Shown one piece after another: positions 37,288 to 45,424 of a stretch of DNA of 64,000 nucleotides. The DNA is taken from positions 386,323 through 450,322 of the forward strand of contig NZ_JAOWKX010000003.1 in assembly GCF_025751585.1 (NCBI RefSeq), read 5' to 3'. Every line of letters starts with the position of its first letter. Position 1 is the stretch's first letter. The translations under genes and the position numbers were made by a program. Below the pieces are notes generated by a model. It made no database searches. It worked only from the letters and a program-made list of their open reading frames with translations, and was not told the DNA's origin. The stretch is from Fluctibacter corallii. Its GTDB lineage: Bacteria; Pseudomonadota; Gammaproteobacteria; Enterobacterales; Alteromonadaceae.

Positions 37288-37422
37288 TCATTTTTTGTTG
37301 AGCAACAATTCTACGACACTGCCTATACTCACAATCAATATTACCGCCCATAATGGGATCCCCATTAATGCAGAGCTAATTGCTATTACGATAACGGCAA
37401 GCAAACTTGCATTTTTCTTCAT
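37288..37422 (-). CDS. 44-residue hydrophobic mini-protein
   Basis: Starts MKKNASLLAV, is almost wholly hydrophobic with two short helices around a Gly-Ile-Pro turn, and ends VVELLLNKK. The ribosome binding site is poor; a GTG 15 bases upstream is another possible start. The main support is context: it begins 25 bp after copy 2 of the 167-bp repeat, in the same relative position and orientation as the double-glycine peptide after copy 1. It has no double-glycine leader. It could be a holin-like or toxin-like peptide, but nothing proves that. Confidence 0.5.
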   Translation of the reverse strand: MKKNASLLAVIVIAISSALMGIPLWAVILIVSIGSVVELLLNKK

Positions 37423-37446
37423 GGTAAACGCTTGCACACATTGTTT

Positions 37447-37613
37447 TTAATCGTGTATTTTCCTGTTCTGAGCTTACTATGTGCAGATGAAGTGGCTACG
37501 CCTTAATGTGTACCTCAACATGTGCCTCAAATTGCACTTTAATGTGCGCTACAAAGCATACGCCAATGGCTGCTAATAGAAACTGTACTAAGGGCGTGAT
37601 TATTTGGATTAGG
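37447..37613. repeat. 167-bp direct repeat, copy 2
   Basis: Second copy of the unit at 36661-36827, same orientation, offset 786 bp. The 12-bp internal units are kept. It lies between the terminator of the upstream pore-forming protein gene and the 44-residue mini-gene, so transcription of the mini-gene should start in or beside this copy. Confidence 0.85.
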
Positions 37614-37655
37614 TTTTTTGAAGGTGGGCGTTTTGCTTAGCGTTGTGGTGACGAT

Positions 37656-37685
37656 AACAGAGAAGATAGTGACATCTTCTCTGTT
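37656..37685 (-). terminator. Hairpin after the aerolysin-like gene
   Basis: Perfect 12-bp stem (AACAGAGAAGAT / ATCTTCTCTGTT) with a 6-base loop, 41 bp past the stop of the gene at 37727. The T-run is weak on the minus strand. Confidence 0.65.
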
Positions 37686-37726
37686 TAATTACGTTGCTTG
37701 GGCGGTTATTTCAAACGCTTTTATTG

Positions 37727-38941
37727 CTACGGTGTAATAACCGGATCTGCAACAATGGTGTAGTTAGACAAGCCGTAGTCATCGGCTACCCACGCAAAGC
37801 TCGTGAAAATATGATAGGTATTGTTGGCATAATAGCCGATTTCATCCCAATCGTATTTCGCGTTAGTGTAATCAGACCCTTCAATTACACCGGTAAACTT
37901 GAAGATATCGCCGTTATGAGGGTTCTTTACTGTTGATGTGTAAGGCACGCTTACAGATGAGAAATCAACTTGAATACGCGCAAGCATAACACCGTACGCA
38001 GGAACATTTGTGCCAATGGATTGCTTGAGGGTTTTCTGCGTACTTTGCTCTGATGTGCCGCCAATGGTTGTTGAGGCGCTAAAGGTCTCAGAAAAGTTGA
38101 AGCTAATAGAACCGCTATTTTCTACCGTGCTCGGCACGCCCACTTTGTAGCCTTGGGTTAAGGTTACCCCAGCGGTAACTGACAATCCGAGTGTTTCAGT
38201 CCAGCTGTCAGATTCCTTCAGACCATAGCTGTACCACACCTCTGTGCTGCCGTACTGGTCAAGGCTTGAGTTGTTTTTCATCAGGCTTTCACCGAAAAAG
38301 TTTTTCTTTTCGTTTACTTTTTCAGAGATGCGATCCCAATGAATCGTGACATCAATTTCTTCTAAGTCTAGGCGCTTCGCCGTACAAGGATAAATGCTCC
38401 AAATCGTTGAGGAACCAGCGGTGCCTGCAAAACCAATAACAGAACGTTCACTCACATTAACGGAGCGTTCCACTGATTTGTACCAGCCATTTCCACCACC
38501 AAATACGATATCGCGGGTGTCATTGTTTGCCGTGTCTTTAAGATTTAATTTGATACGAGAGATGTTGCCGTCGCGCTTTTTATAAAAGCGGTATCCTTGA
38601 ATGTATTCAGTGTTTCCGAATACTTTACGGTATCCATTGCCACTGGTGTTGCCTACGGTTTCATCATCTGCATAAAGATACTCAATTTTGATGCCTTTTA
38701 GCTGTTCAGAGCCACTGTAAGTGGTAATGGCTGTAATTTTATCGCCTGGCACACGTTTGGTTGCGTAGCTATCACATAAATTAAAATCGCTGCCCTTTGA
38801 GGTTTTGCCGTAACCATAATGGGGCTGATACAACAACTCTCCGCCATTTTCAGGTGTATTGAAATATTCGTCTAAGATGTTGTTTGCAGATGCATGTTGA
38901 GCGCTCAAAAGCAGTGCAGACATAATGGCAATTTTTTTCAT
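37727..38941 (-). CDS. Secreted aerolysin-like beta-pore-forming toxin candidate
   Basis: About 404 residues. Signal peptide (MKKIAIMSALLLSAQHASA). The N-terminal half (about 20-190) has beta-strand repeats such as ITAITTYSGSEQLKGIKIEY that recall jacalin-like lectin folds. The second half (about 230-370) is very rich in Ser and Thr with alternating hydrophobic residues (for example GLSVTAGVTLTQGYKVGVP, SGSISFNFSETFSASTTIGG, SIGTNVPAYGVMLARIQVDF), the pattern of the aerolysin/ETX-MTX2 membrane-insertion module. Start chosen at the second ATG, which has GGAG 6 bases upstream. Family assignment is by pattern; no haemolysis evidence exists here. Confidence 0.65.
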   Translation of the reverse strand: MKKIAIMSALLLSAQHASANNILDEYFNTPENGGELLYQPHYGYGKTSKGSDFNLCDSYATKRVPGDKITAITTYSGSEQLKGIKIEYLYADDETVGNTSGNGYRKVFGNTEYIQGYRFYKKRDGNISRIKLNLKDTANNDTRDIVFGGGNGWYKSVERSVNVSERSVIGFAGTAGSSTIWSIYPCTAKRLDLEEIDVTIHWDRISEKVNEKKNFFGESLMKNNSSLDQYGSTEVWYSYGLKESDSWTETLGLSVTAGVTLTQGYKVGVPSTVENSGSISFNFSETFSASTTIGGTSEQSTQKTLKQSIGTNVPAYGVMLARIQVDFSSVSVPYTSTVKNPHNGDIFKFTGVIEGSDYTNAKYDWDEIGYYANNTYHIFTSFAWVADDYGLSNYTIVADPVITP

Positions 38942-39190
38942 TGCTTGCTCCATAAGGTGTATTTGATAGATCGCATCCTTGAAAAATCCGTTTCTATCTT
39001 TCTTTGTTTTAAGTGAAGTTGATGGAATATCATCAGGTTAATATTTTAACCCTATTTGGGCGAGATATACAGAGATTTGGGGTAAAAATAAACTCTAATT
39101 AACAACGTGCGCGTGGGCTGGCGGTATGTATTAAAAAAGAGGGTGTTGTGAGATGATTAAAGGGAAATGCGAGTGCGTGTTGATACTGAA

Positions 39191-39240
39191 GAGAAGACTG
39201 CCTGCCATTGCGTAATGACGATTACAGGCAGTCCTCTGCT
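39191..39240 (-). terminator. Terminator after the fibronectin-III protein gene
   Basis: Arms GACTGCCTG and CAGGCAGTC (plus flanking AGAG/CTCT pairing) enclose a 20-base loop, followed on the minus strand by a pyrimidine-rich TTCTCTTC. It starts next to the stop of the gene at 39243. The rest of 38942-39190, upstream of the pore-forming protein, shows no gene; it should hold that gene's promoter. Confidence 0.65.
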
Positions 39241-39242
39241 AC

Positions 39243-41981
39243 TTATTGCTCTGTTTTTGAATGTGTTAGGTCAGGCTTCGTTAACTTTTGCACTGAAATT
39301 GGAGCAAAGATGTTCACGCGGCTCCCATCCATTTTTTGACATTGCCATTCTGTAAGTAGTGGCTCGCCTGTGGAATACACTCTGGTTTGTCCGGATTCAT
39401 CGATGTGTAACAGCGTGTCATCAGCGCTAGCGATATGACAGTGTTGAAAGTAGGACGCATCCCAAACGATTGAAGAGGGTTCTGTTACTTTAATTTTATC
39501 TGGTTCCCATTGAATCAGCCCTTTCATATCGATGAGCAAGTTAGCTTGCACATAACTACCGCACTGGCTCGAACGACAAGCTTTGACTCTAAAGTCATGA
39601 ACTCCGGCGACGTTCAAAGGCAGTGTTGTGTTAAGGCCTGTGAACAACGTGTGATAGGTTTTTGTTTGTGGATCGACAAAATTAAAGGCCCCTTCAGAGG
39701 CTTGAGGTGTTAGTTCACGCCATTCAGTTTGATTAAACCTATGTTCTATCACGTACCCGTACGCAGAGGTAACGGGTGTCCAAGACAGGCTAGCCATAAA
39801 TCTATTTTTATCAAATTGAACATCCAGTGAAAGCGGTGACGGTACAATCTCAGCATGTTGCTCCAAATACCCTGATGCTGGGCACGAAGCATGGCCTGCA
39901 CAATGTAAGCGGAAAATATGCATGCCCGCAGGTAAGTTGGCTCTGTATTCTGTGTTTGAACCAGAATAAAGTGTTTTCCAGTTTTGGCCTGTTTGCCTGG
40001 TCTCAACATGGTACGGTTGGTTGGCAGGCTTAAACTCACTCCAACTTAAGTCAGCATAGGTGAAGTAAGTAGAGATCGGAGCATAAAACCATAAGTCTGG
40101 TCGTTGATTCGACAAGGTAATTGGGTTTGAAGTTATCCATAGCCCTTCACACCCCGATGATCGACACGCTTTAACTCTGAACTGATACGTGGCAATGCTT
40201 GGGTTTTCTATCACCTTGTGGGTTTGAGCGAATAAATGATATCCCTTGTAGTGTAAACTGTTGTCGTTGCTGTCAGGTGAGAATGCTCGCCACCCCGTTC
40301 CATTGATATTTTGTTCTACGAGATACCCTTTTGCTGCGACGGTTTTAGACCATGCGATGCCAAAGCGGCGCGTATCAGGGTTGTAATTTGCACTGACCCA
40401 ATCTGGTGTTCTTGACACAATTAAGTCGGCATATTGGTAGCCTGTAGGACACTCTGGTAATGTGCCACACGCAATTCTGAAGCGATACTGACCACTAGAT
40501 AGTGGAAAGCCTGCTGGCTTTACCAAGGCGCTATCAAAGGCTAATTGTGTGCCTTTGTATAAGGTTTTCCATGTGTTTGAACCTGCATGTAGCTTGGTAT
40601 ATTCAAGCGTGTACTGTTGCCCTTCTCGTTTAAATGGTGTCCAGCTTAGTTTGTTATGCCCAGTGTAACTAGACAGCCAACTTGTTAATACAGGTACGTC
40701 TTGTCCTACGTGGGTCCCTTTGTACATTTGTGCGTCATCAAGTGTAAATTCAGCAGTTCCTTCACCTATTAAGCGAATGTAATAGCGCACAAATTTAATT
40801 GGCTCAGACTCATCCAAGTAAAGCGTTGAAAAGGCTGATATTGTTTTTTCTAAATCGGCTTCGCTTACGACGGTTCTGGAGCCTTCTATACGAATGTCTC
40901 CATTTAAATAGTATGCAGCAGCATAAATACTTAACGTATTACCAGCAGATAGGCTGCGTAAATTGAGTAGCCCTTTTATGGTAAAACCATTCATTCTCGT
41001 TGTGTTGCCCAGAGGGTAGTAGAGCTCTAAATATCCCCAGTTTTGCAAGGTTACATTGAGTGAATGGCTACCGTTTATCGGATCGCGATTACTGATTTCA
41101 CTAAACCCTCCGCCCTCAGATACAAAAAATTGCGTGCTCCCTGACTCAAACCCTTGGTCAGGTAGAATGGGAGTTAATCCTCTGACCGAGAGAGATTTAG
41201 ATGTTCTTGTTGTGCCGCAGGCCGATTGTACGCAACGCTTAACCCGGTATTTCAGGTCAAGTGAGGCGTTACTGCGCTTGAGGTATTGCGTAACGCTTGT
41301 CGCCCGTGCTGTACGTAATGTTGATTGCGGTACAAGTTGATTATTCAGATTGACTGACGTCTCTGAGCCAGTGTGTAGCGCGCCCTCATAATCGTTAGAT
41401 GTATGATAGGTAAGGGTTTCTTCTGGCTCAACAATTTGCCATGTTTGCCCTTCGTCTGCACTTTGTTCTACTACATGCCCTTGTGGAACGCCTTTGTCTT
41501 CCCATTGTAAGGCTACACGGCTCGACTTTTGTTCAAAATACGAATTAATAAATGTTGGAGGAGTTACTACTGCTGTTGATGCTACCAAGTAACCTTCCTG
41601 TGGACACGATGCCAACCCGTTACAATGAAGGCGAAAGGTATATTGCCCCGGTGTTAACGGCGTGTTCGGAATGTATTCAGCTGAATGGCCAGAATATAAG
41701 GTCTGCCATGGGGTATCATTTAGTTTGTATTCAAGTGTGTACCCTTGATCTGAAAAATGTGTCCAGTACACCCTAACATTGCCTGATTCGCTTTTTGCAG
41801 GAGCATGGATTTGTGTCTCTGATGTAAGCACTGGCTCATTGATCAGATGAATGACATTAGGCAACCATGCTTGTTGAGCATGCGCCATAGGTGTAAGTAC
41901 AGCGACACACAGCCACAATAGACAGCGTGAAGTGAGCGACGCGATGTTGGCGCGCGTCAAGCACCTGAATAGTAACTTCAT
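39243..41981 (-). CDS. Large secreted protein with repeated fibronectin-III-like domains
   Basis: 912 residues. Signal peptide ending PMAHA (about residue 35). At least six fibronectin-III-like units arranged in pairs: each pair has one unit ending FRLHC.G.ASCP..GYL or FRIACGTLPECP and one unit with GY.VEQ...G.W, ending FRVKACRSSGC. A beta-sandwich insert with carbohydrate-binding-module style lies around 275-420 (FESGSTQFFVSEGGG, FVRYYIRLIGEGTAEFTLDDAQ). No catalytic motif seen. It is 9 bp downstream of the 103-residue gene and so in the same operon. The N-terminal part of the RHS protein has a related fibronectin-III style segment, which hints at a shared surface role. Confidence 0.75.
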   Translation of the reverse strand: MKLLFRCLTRANIASLTSRCLLWLCVAVLTPMAHAQQAWLPNVIHLINEPVLTSETQIHAPAKSESGNVRVYWTHFSDQGYTLEYKLNDTPWQTLYSGHSAEYIPNTPLTPGQYTFRLHCNGLASCPQEGYLVASTAVVTPPTFINSYFEQKSSRVALQWEDKGVPQGHVVEQSADEGQTWQIVEPEETLTYHTSNDYEGALHTGSETSVNLNNQLVPQSTLRTARATSVTQYLKRSNASLDLKYRVKRCVQSACGTTRTSKSLSVRGLTPILPDQGFESGSTQFFVSEGGGFSEISNRDPINGSHSLNVTLQNWGYLELYYPLGNTTRMNGFTIKGLLNLRSLSAGNTLSIYAAAYYLNGDIRIEGSRTVVSEADLEKTISAFSTLYLDESEPIKFVRYYIRLIGEGTAEFTLDDAQMYKGTHVGQDVPVLTSWLSSYTGHNKLSWTPFKREGQQYTLEYTKLHAGSNTWKTLYKGTQLAFDSALVKPAGFPLSSGQYRFRIACGTLPECPTGYQYADLIVSRTPDWVSANYNPDTRRFGIAWSKTVAAKGYLVEQNINGTGWRAFSPDSNDNSLHYKGYHLFAQTHKVIENPSIATYQFRVKACRSSGCEGLWITSNPITLSNQRPDLWFYAPISTYFTYADLSWSEFKPANQPYHVETRQTGQNWKTLYSGSNTEYRANLPAGMHIFRLHCAGHASCPASGYLEQHAEIVPSPLSLDVQFDKNRFMASLSWTPVTSAYGYVIEHRFNQTEWRELTPQASEGAFNFVDPQTKTYHTLFTGLNTTLPLNVAGVHDFRVKACRSSQCGSYVQANLLIDMKGLIQWEPDKIKVTEPSSIVWDASYFQHCHIASADDTLLHIDESGQTRVYSTGEPLLTEWQCQKMDGSRVNIFAPISVQKLTKPDLTHSKTEQ

Positions 41982-41990
41982 AATTTTGCG

Positions 41991-42302
41991 CTAGTTAAAT
42001 AATGCGATGGTTTTGATTAGCTCAATGCCAAACTGACACTCGTTGGCGCTGTCTATATGAATAGGCTTGTTCAGCGCAATAGCCGTGGTAAGCAATACGT
42101 AATTTCCACGACCACGCTCGCTGCCGATATCCAAAATCCAAACTGGCTTATCAGGCTCTGTCACACACGCCAATTGGCTCGAAGTTTTTGGTTCTTTTTG
42201 TGTGATATACGCGTAGGTTTCTTCTACTTTCACTTCGCTGATGGTAACAGCATGTGAAAACGTGGCTGCGAATAGTGAGTTTAGTAAAATGAATTTACGC
42301 AT
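41991..42302 (-). CDS. Short secreted paralogue of the two 250-residue proteins
   Basis: 103 residues from the ATG at 42302, whose A is the last base of the upstream TAA stop (TAATG coupling). Signal peptide MRKFILLNSLFAATFSHA. The mature part has the same core as the two proteins upstream: a cysteine around residue 45, W.LDIGSERGRGNYVLLTTAIA, and a second cysteine in SANEC. It lacks the C-terminal half present in them. An in-frame start 27 bases further up would overlap the neighbour more and has no ribosome binding site. Function unknown. Confidence 0.65.
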   Translation of the reverse strand: MRKFILLNSLFAATFSHAVTISEVKVEETYAYITQKEPKTSSQLACVTEPDKPVWILDIGSERGRGNYVLLTTAIALNKPIHIDSANECQFGIELIKTIALFN

Positions 42303-43063
42303 TAGAGTGAATCGATTTTGAGTTGACATACACCGTTACCGCAAGCGCCGTTATTAGTAAGAGAAAGCTTGTAGAGATTACCTTTGCCTGAAGATGAGAC
42401 GTTGACGCAACGATTATTATGAAAAATGGATTTAAATACGTAGTACCCAACAGTTTCCTCAGTCTTGTATAGCCAAGGTTCATTAGAGGGTTTTACCTTA
42501 TCATGCGGATAACCTACATACTTTGTTCCTGTGCAGTCAATGTCAGAGTAATGAATGGAACTTACTTTGATATCATTATGCGAGATCCGCTTGGGTGTGA
42601 AAGACGGCTGACCGTCGGCATAAATCCAATCGCCTGTAGCATCATCTATTTCAATCAACGTACCAACTCGGGTGGTACCGTCGGCTTGATAGATGCCAAC
42701 AAGGCTCCCTTTTGTTGCGTAAACAGAGTCAGCGCCCAGTAGCAAGTTTATGCTTTGTGCACGTTCAAACCCTTCTTTGTCTGCGCAATCGTTCGCGCTT
42801 ACAACGTCAAACTGGGTTTCTTTTGCCAGCGCGGTCACCAGTAGCGAATACATTGCACGGCCAGATTCAGAGCTCAATGAAACTGTCCACATATCGTTGT
42901 TTTCAGCGCGAACACATGAAGGCGATGGCGTGTTTTTGGGGGAAGTTGAAGAGAAGTAAACTGTACTTCCATCTACCTTAAGATAATCAATCCCACCCGC
43001 AATGGCTGGGATGTGCGTTGCCATAAGCAGCGCCGCTGTAAAAGAAAGAATGTATTGCTTCAT
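42302..43063 (-). CDS. Secreted two-domain protein of unknown function (paralogue A)
   Basis: 253 residues. Signal peptide MKQYILSFTAALLMATHIPAIA. N-domain (about 24-115): IDYLKVDGSTVYFSS, then a cysteine, W.VSLSSESGRAMYSLLVTALA and SANDC, probably one disulfide. The N-domain style is common in small secreted proteins of marine gammaproteobacteria. The C-domain (about 120-253) has several cysteines (SDIDCTGTKY, NNRCVNVSS, NGACGNGVCQLKIDS). The N-domain is almost identical to that of the gene at 43153, the C-domain much less so. First gene of a run continuing into 41991 and 39243. Confidence 0.65.
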   Translation of the reverse strand: MKQYILSFTAALLMATHIPAIAGGIDYLKVDGSTVYFSSTSPKNTPSPSCVRAENNDMWTVSLSSESGRAMYSLLVTALAKETQFDVVSANDCADKEGFERAQSINLLLGADSVYATKGSLVGIYQADGTTRVGTLIEIDDATGDWIYADGQPSFTPKRISHNDIKVSSIHYSDIDCTGTKYVGYPHDKVKPSNEPWLYKTEETVGYYVFKSIFHNNRCVNVSSSGKGNLYKLSLTNNGACGNGVCQLKIDSL

Positions 43064-43152
43064 AAAATGCTACCTAGTCAAAAAGTGTCTGCCAGCGCAA
43101 TGTGGGTTGCCGGTTAAGTCCATTGTGTAAAATGATGTCGATAAATGAACGG

Positions 43153-43905
43153 TTAGTGGGTATCTACTTTTAGTAAGCAAACGCCCTGTCCGCAAACACC
43201 ATTGGACGTTTTTGTCAGTCTGTAAAAACTACCAGAGTACGCCTGATTATAAGACAAGCAACTTCCGTTACTTACAGAGCGGTAAGAATAATTGCCTTTG
43301 CTTCCTGAGCGACTGTATACCCATGGTTCAGAAGTACTTTTCACTCTAGATTGACTAGCGCTTGTGTATGCACTTCCTGTGCAATTTAACCCAGAGTAAA
43401 AAATTGCCACCTCATAGATACCTGACCGGCTAATGCGTTTAGGTTTGTCTGAGGCGATGTTGTCTGCGTAGTACCAATCGCTCGTTTCTTGATCTACATA
43501 TAACAGTGTTCCAACTCGAGTTACGCCGTCTGCTTGATAGACACCAATGCCGTCGCCCTTATTCGACGACACTTCACCCAATAAAAGATTAATACTTTGG
43601 GCGCGCTCAAAGCCGTCAGCGTCTGCACAATCGTTAGCACTGATGACGTCAAATTGGGTTTCTTTTGCTAATGCCGTTACAAGCAGTGAGTACATTGCTC
43701 TGCCTGATTCAGAGGTGAGTGATGTAGTCCAATAATCGCTATTTTCAGGTGCAACGCATGCAGGTGATGTGCTGGCTTTGGCTGTTGAAGAAGAGAAGTA
43801 CACGGTATTCCCGTCAACCTTAAGATAATCAATCACACCTGCTTGAGAATTGAAGGTGAATAGGGCGGCAAACGAAAACGCCATTGTCCGTAATATAAAC
43901 TGCAT
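43153..43905 (-). CDS. Secreted two-domain protein of unknown function (paralogue B)
   Basis: 250 residues. Signal peptide MQFILRTMAFSFAALFTFNSQA. Same architecture as the neighbour at 42302: the segment SESGRAMYSLLVTALAKETQ is identical in both, and ANDCAD plus FERAQSINLLLG are shared; the C-domain keeps GVCGQGVCLLKVD and a SEPWVYS motif but otherwise diverges. The 89-bp gap between the two shows no terminator. Tandem duplication followed by divergence of the C-domain is the simplest explanation. Confidence 0.65.
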   Translation of the reverse strand: MQFILRTMAFSFAALFTFNSQAGVIDYLKVDGNTVYFSSSTAKASTSPACVAPENSDYWTTSLTSESGRAMYSLLVTALAKETQFDVISANDCADADGFERAQSINLLLGEVSSNKGDGIGVYQADGVTRVGTLLYVDQETSDWYYADNIASDKPKRISRSGIYEVAIFYSGLNCTGSAYTSASQSRVKSTSEPWVYSRSGSKGNYSYRSVSNGSCLSYNQAYSGSFYRLTKTSNGVCGQGVCLLKVDTH

Positions 43906-44112
43906 AATACGACCTTTCGTTAAACAACGAATTAATTCAATAAGTTATAGAGTGTGCCGCATGCTGACTTGCATGAAGCGGTTGAACCATTTACAAAATG
44001 GCCCGGGATTGTATCCTTTTTGTTCAATTTTTTAAATAGGCAAATCACTATTCAATGTTGCTTGTTTGCCATTTCTGTTTGCGCGTCTTTTGACGTTTAT
44101 CAGACCCAGATA

Positions 44113-44574
44113 TTAAACGCCAAACCGTTTCACGCTGCACATAAAGCAACCGGGAATGGCATTGTGAATATGTAGGTACTGAATCGTATTGTTCTGAAAA
44201 AGCGCGTGGATAGCTGAAACTACCTCTTTTCCTGTACTCAGGCTGGCATTGATAAGCATGCCGCCTTCACTATAGCCGCGCACTGAAAGTTGACGATGAT
44301 GCAAAAATGCTGGAATAGCATTAGGTACGGGCGACGCTGCGACAGCGTTTTCTCTGATAAAAATAGGGCCTGAAGCATAATATGGGGAGGGCATTTGATG
44401 ATGAGTAAAATGCACCGCTAAAACGCGCTCGCCAATACCAGCATCTTGCAATGAAACACGGCAAGGGTAACCTGGCGTCGTATCGGCTTTTAACCATGTG
44501 AATTTGTTAGCCGCCCTCTCAATGACTTCATCAATCGAAAGCGTAATTGGGGTGATTTGAAATTGTATTTGCAT
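44113..44574 (-). CDS. DUF1203 family protein
   Basis: 153 residues from the ATG at 44574. Conserved DUF1203 blocks: PGYPCRVSLQDAGIGERVLAVHF, SPYYASGPIFIRE, LSVRGYSEGGML and the end YLHIHNAIPGCFMCSVKR. Cytoplasmic, no signal peptide. A longer frame exists upstream but it would run into the neighbouring gene; GGAAG lies just before the chosen ATG. That ribosome binding site and the ATG lie inside an inverted repeat (44571-44608). Biochemical role unknown to me. Confidence 0.82.
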   Translation of the reverse strand: MQIQFQITPITLSIDEVIERAANKFTWLKADTTPGYPCRVSLQDAGIGERVLAVHFTHHQMPSPYYASGPIFIRENAVAASPVPNAIPAFLHHRQLSVRGYSEGGMLINASLSTGKEVVSAIHALFQNNTIQYLHIHNAIPGCFMCSVKRFGV

Positions 44575-44608
44575 GCTTCTTCCTTTTTTAATTCGGAAGA
44601 AAGCATGC
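44571..44608 (-). promoter_or_regulatory. Inverted repeat masking the DUF1203 ribosome binding site and start codon
   Basis: Arms GCATGCTTCTTCC (44571-44583) and GGAAGAAAGCATGC (44595-44608) pair over 13 bp with one bulged base around an 11-base A/T-rich loop. In the mRNA the downstream arm holds both GGAAG and the AUG. It could also work as an attenuator or terminator for the gene at 44621. Confidence 0.7.
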
Positions 44609-44620
44609 TCGGTTTTTTGA

Positions 44621-45181
44621 TTAAATGCGCGCGCTTTTCGGGCGCCACAGCTTGCTTCGCCCTGCCAGGAAAAGCAGTCCAATTCCAATCAAACTTAACG
44701 TAGCAGGAGAAAAAATGTAACTAATTACCGGTGCGTTAGATGAAATTTGGAATCCATTGCCCGTGGTGAAGTAGGCGCAGGCAGCGCTCCCGCAATCGGA
44801 TTCATTTAAAAAGAATGAAAATGGGCTAGTTGGGCTAGAGGTTTGTAAGTAAGCCATTTGGCCAAAAGTAGGTTGAGTTAATGGTTGGGTAGAAATACGT
44901 AATCGATAGAGTTCATTCAGCGTGACTATGCCCCAGCTTGAAATCCCACCTGTGAGTGAAATGCCGCCATTTAAGAAGACTTGAAACATAGAAATTTCAC
45001 TGCGGTAGTTGTCAGCGTCATACACGAGAAATCCATCACCATCTTTATCTTCCCCCACAATGCTCCCTTTAATAAAGCCGTTATCGGGGAAGCCATCTTG
45101 AAAGAGCGAAATCTTGATGGGGCTCGCAGAAACCGATAACGAAAAGGCGGTTAACACAAGGAAAGTAAATAATGCACGCAT
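44621..45181 (-). CDS. Exported protein with a PEP-CTERM-like C-terminus
   Basis: 186 residues. Signal peptide MRALFTFLVLTAFSLSVSA. The middle is a beta-rich domain of about 130 residues with a cysteine pair (ESDCGSAACAYF). The C-terminus SPATLSLIGIGLLFLAGRSKLW has the proline-Ala-Thr-Leu, hydrophobic helix and basic end of PEP-CTERM sorting signals, except that the usual Pro-Glu-Pro is Phe-Ser-Pro. PEP-CTERM proteins are processed by exosortase; none is in the window. It lies directly upstream of the DUF1203 gene on the same strand. Confidence 0.7.
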   Translation of the reverse strand: MRALFTFLVLTAFSLSVSASPIKISLFQDGFPDNGFIKGSIVGEDKDGDGFLVYDADNYRSEISMFQVFLNGGISLTGGISSWGIVTLNELYRLRISTQPLTQPTFGQMAYLQTSSPTSPFSFFLNESDCGSAACAYFTTGNGFQISSNAPVISYIFSPATLSLIGIGLLFLAGRSKLWRPKSARI

Positions 45182-45424
45182 TGCTTGTCCATTTTAGGTT
45201 GTTTATTTTACCTACACTATTAAACAATAATCATTACTTGATTGTCTACGGTGTTTTTGGCTGCCCCGTTGCCGTAGGTTTCCCTTTTGGCTTGCCAATT
45301 CACCTGCTAACATGAGAGTTTATAACTATTTTTTTACGTGAGTAGTTAAACTAAAGAATTATTGAATGCAAGCGTAACGCATGCGAAATGATAGTTGTAG
45401 TTACATATAAATAAGGGCGAGTGA

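Noticed and set aside
37268..37450. Plus-strand frame of 60 codons over the 44-residue mini-gene
   Set aside because: It is antisense to the mini-gene, lacks a ribosome binding site and is His/Asn/Thr-rich without pattern. The minus-strand frame has better context.
36661..37613. Composite transposon or IS bounded by direct repeats
   Set aside because: No transposase lies between the copies, the repeat ends are not inverted repeats, and no target duplication is visible.
37694..37936. Plus-strand frame at the end of the pore-forming protein gene
   Set aside because: Fully antisense to a convincing signal-peptide gene; treated as a shadow.
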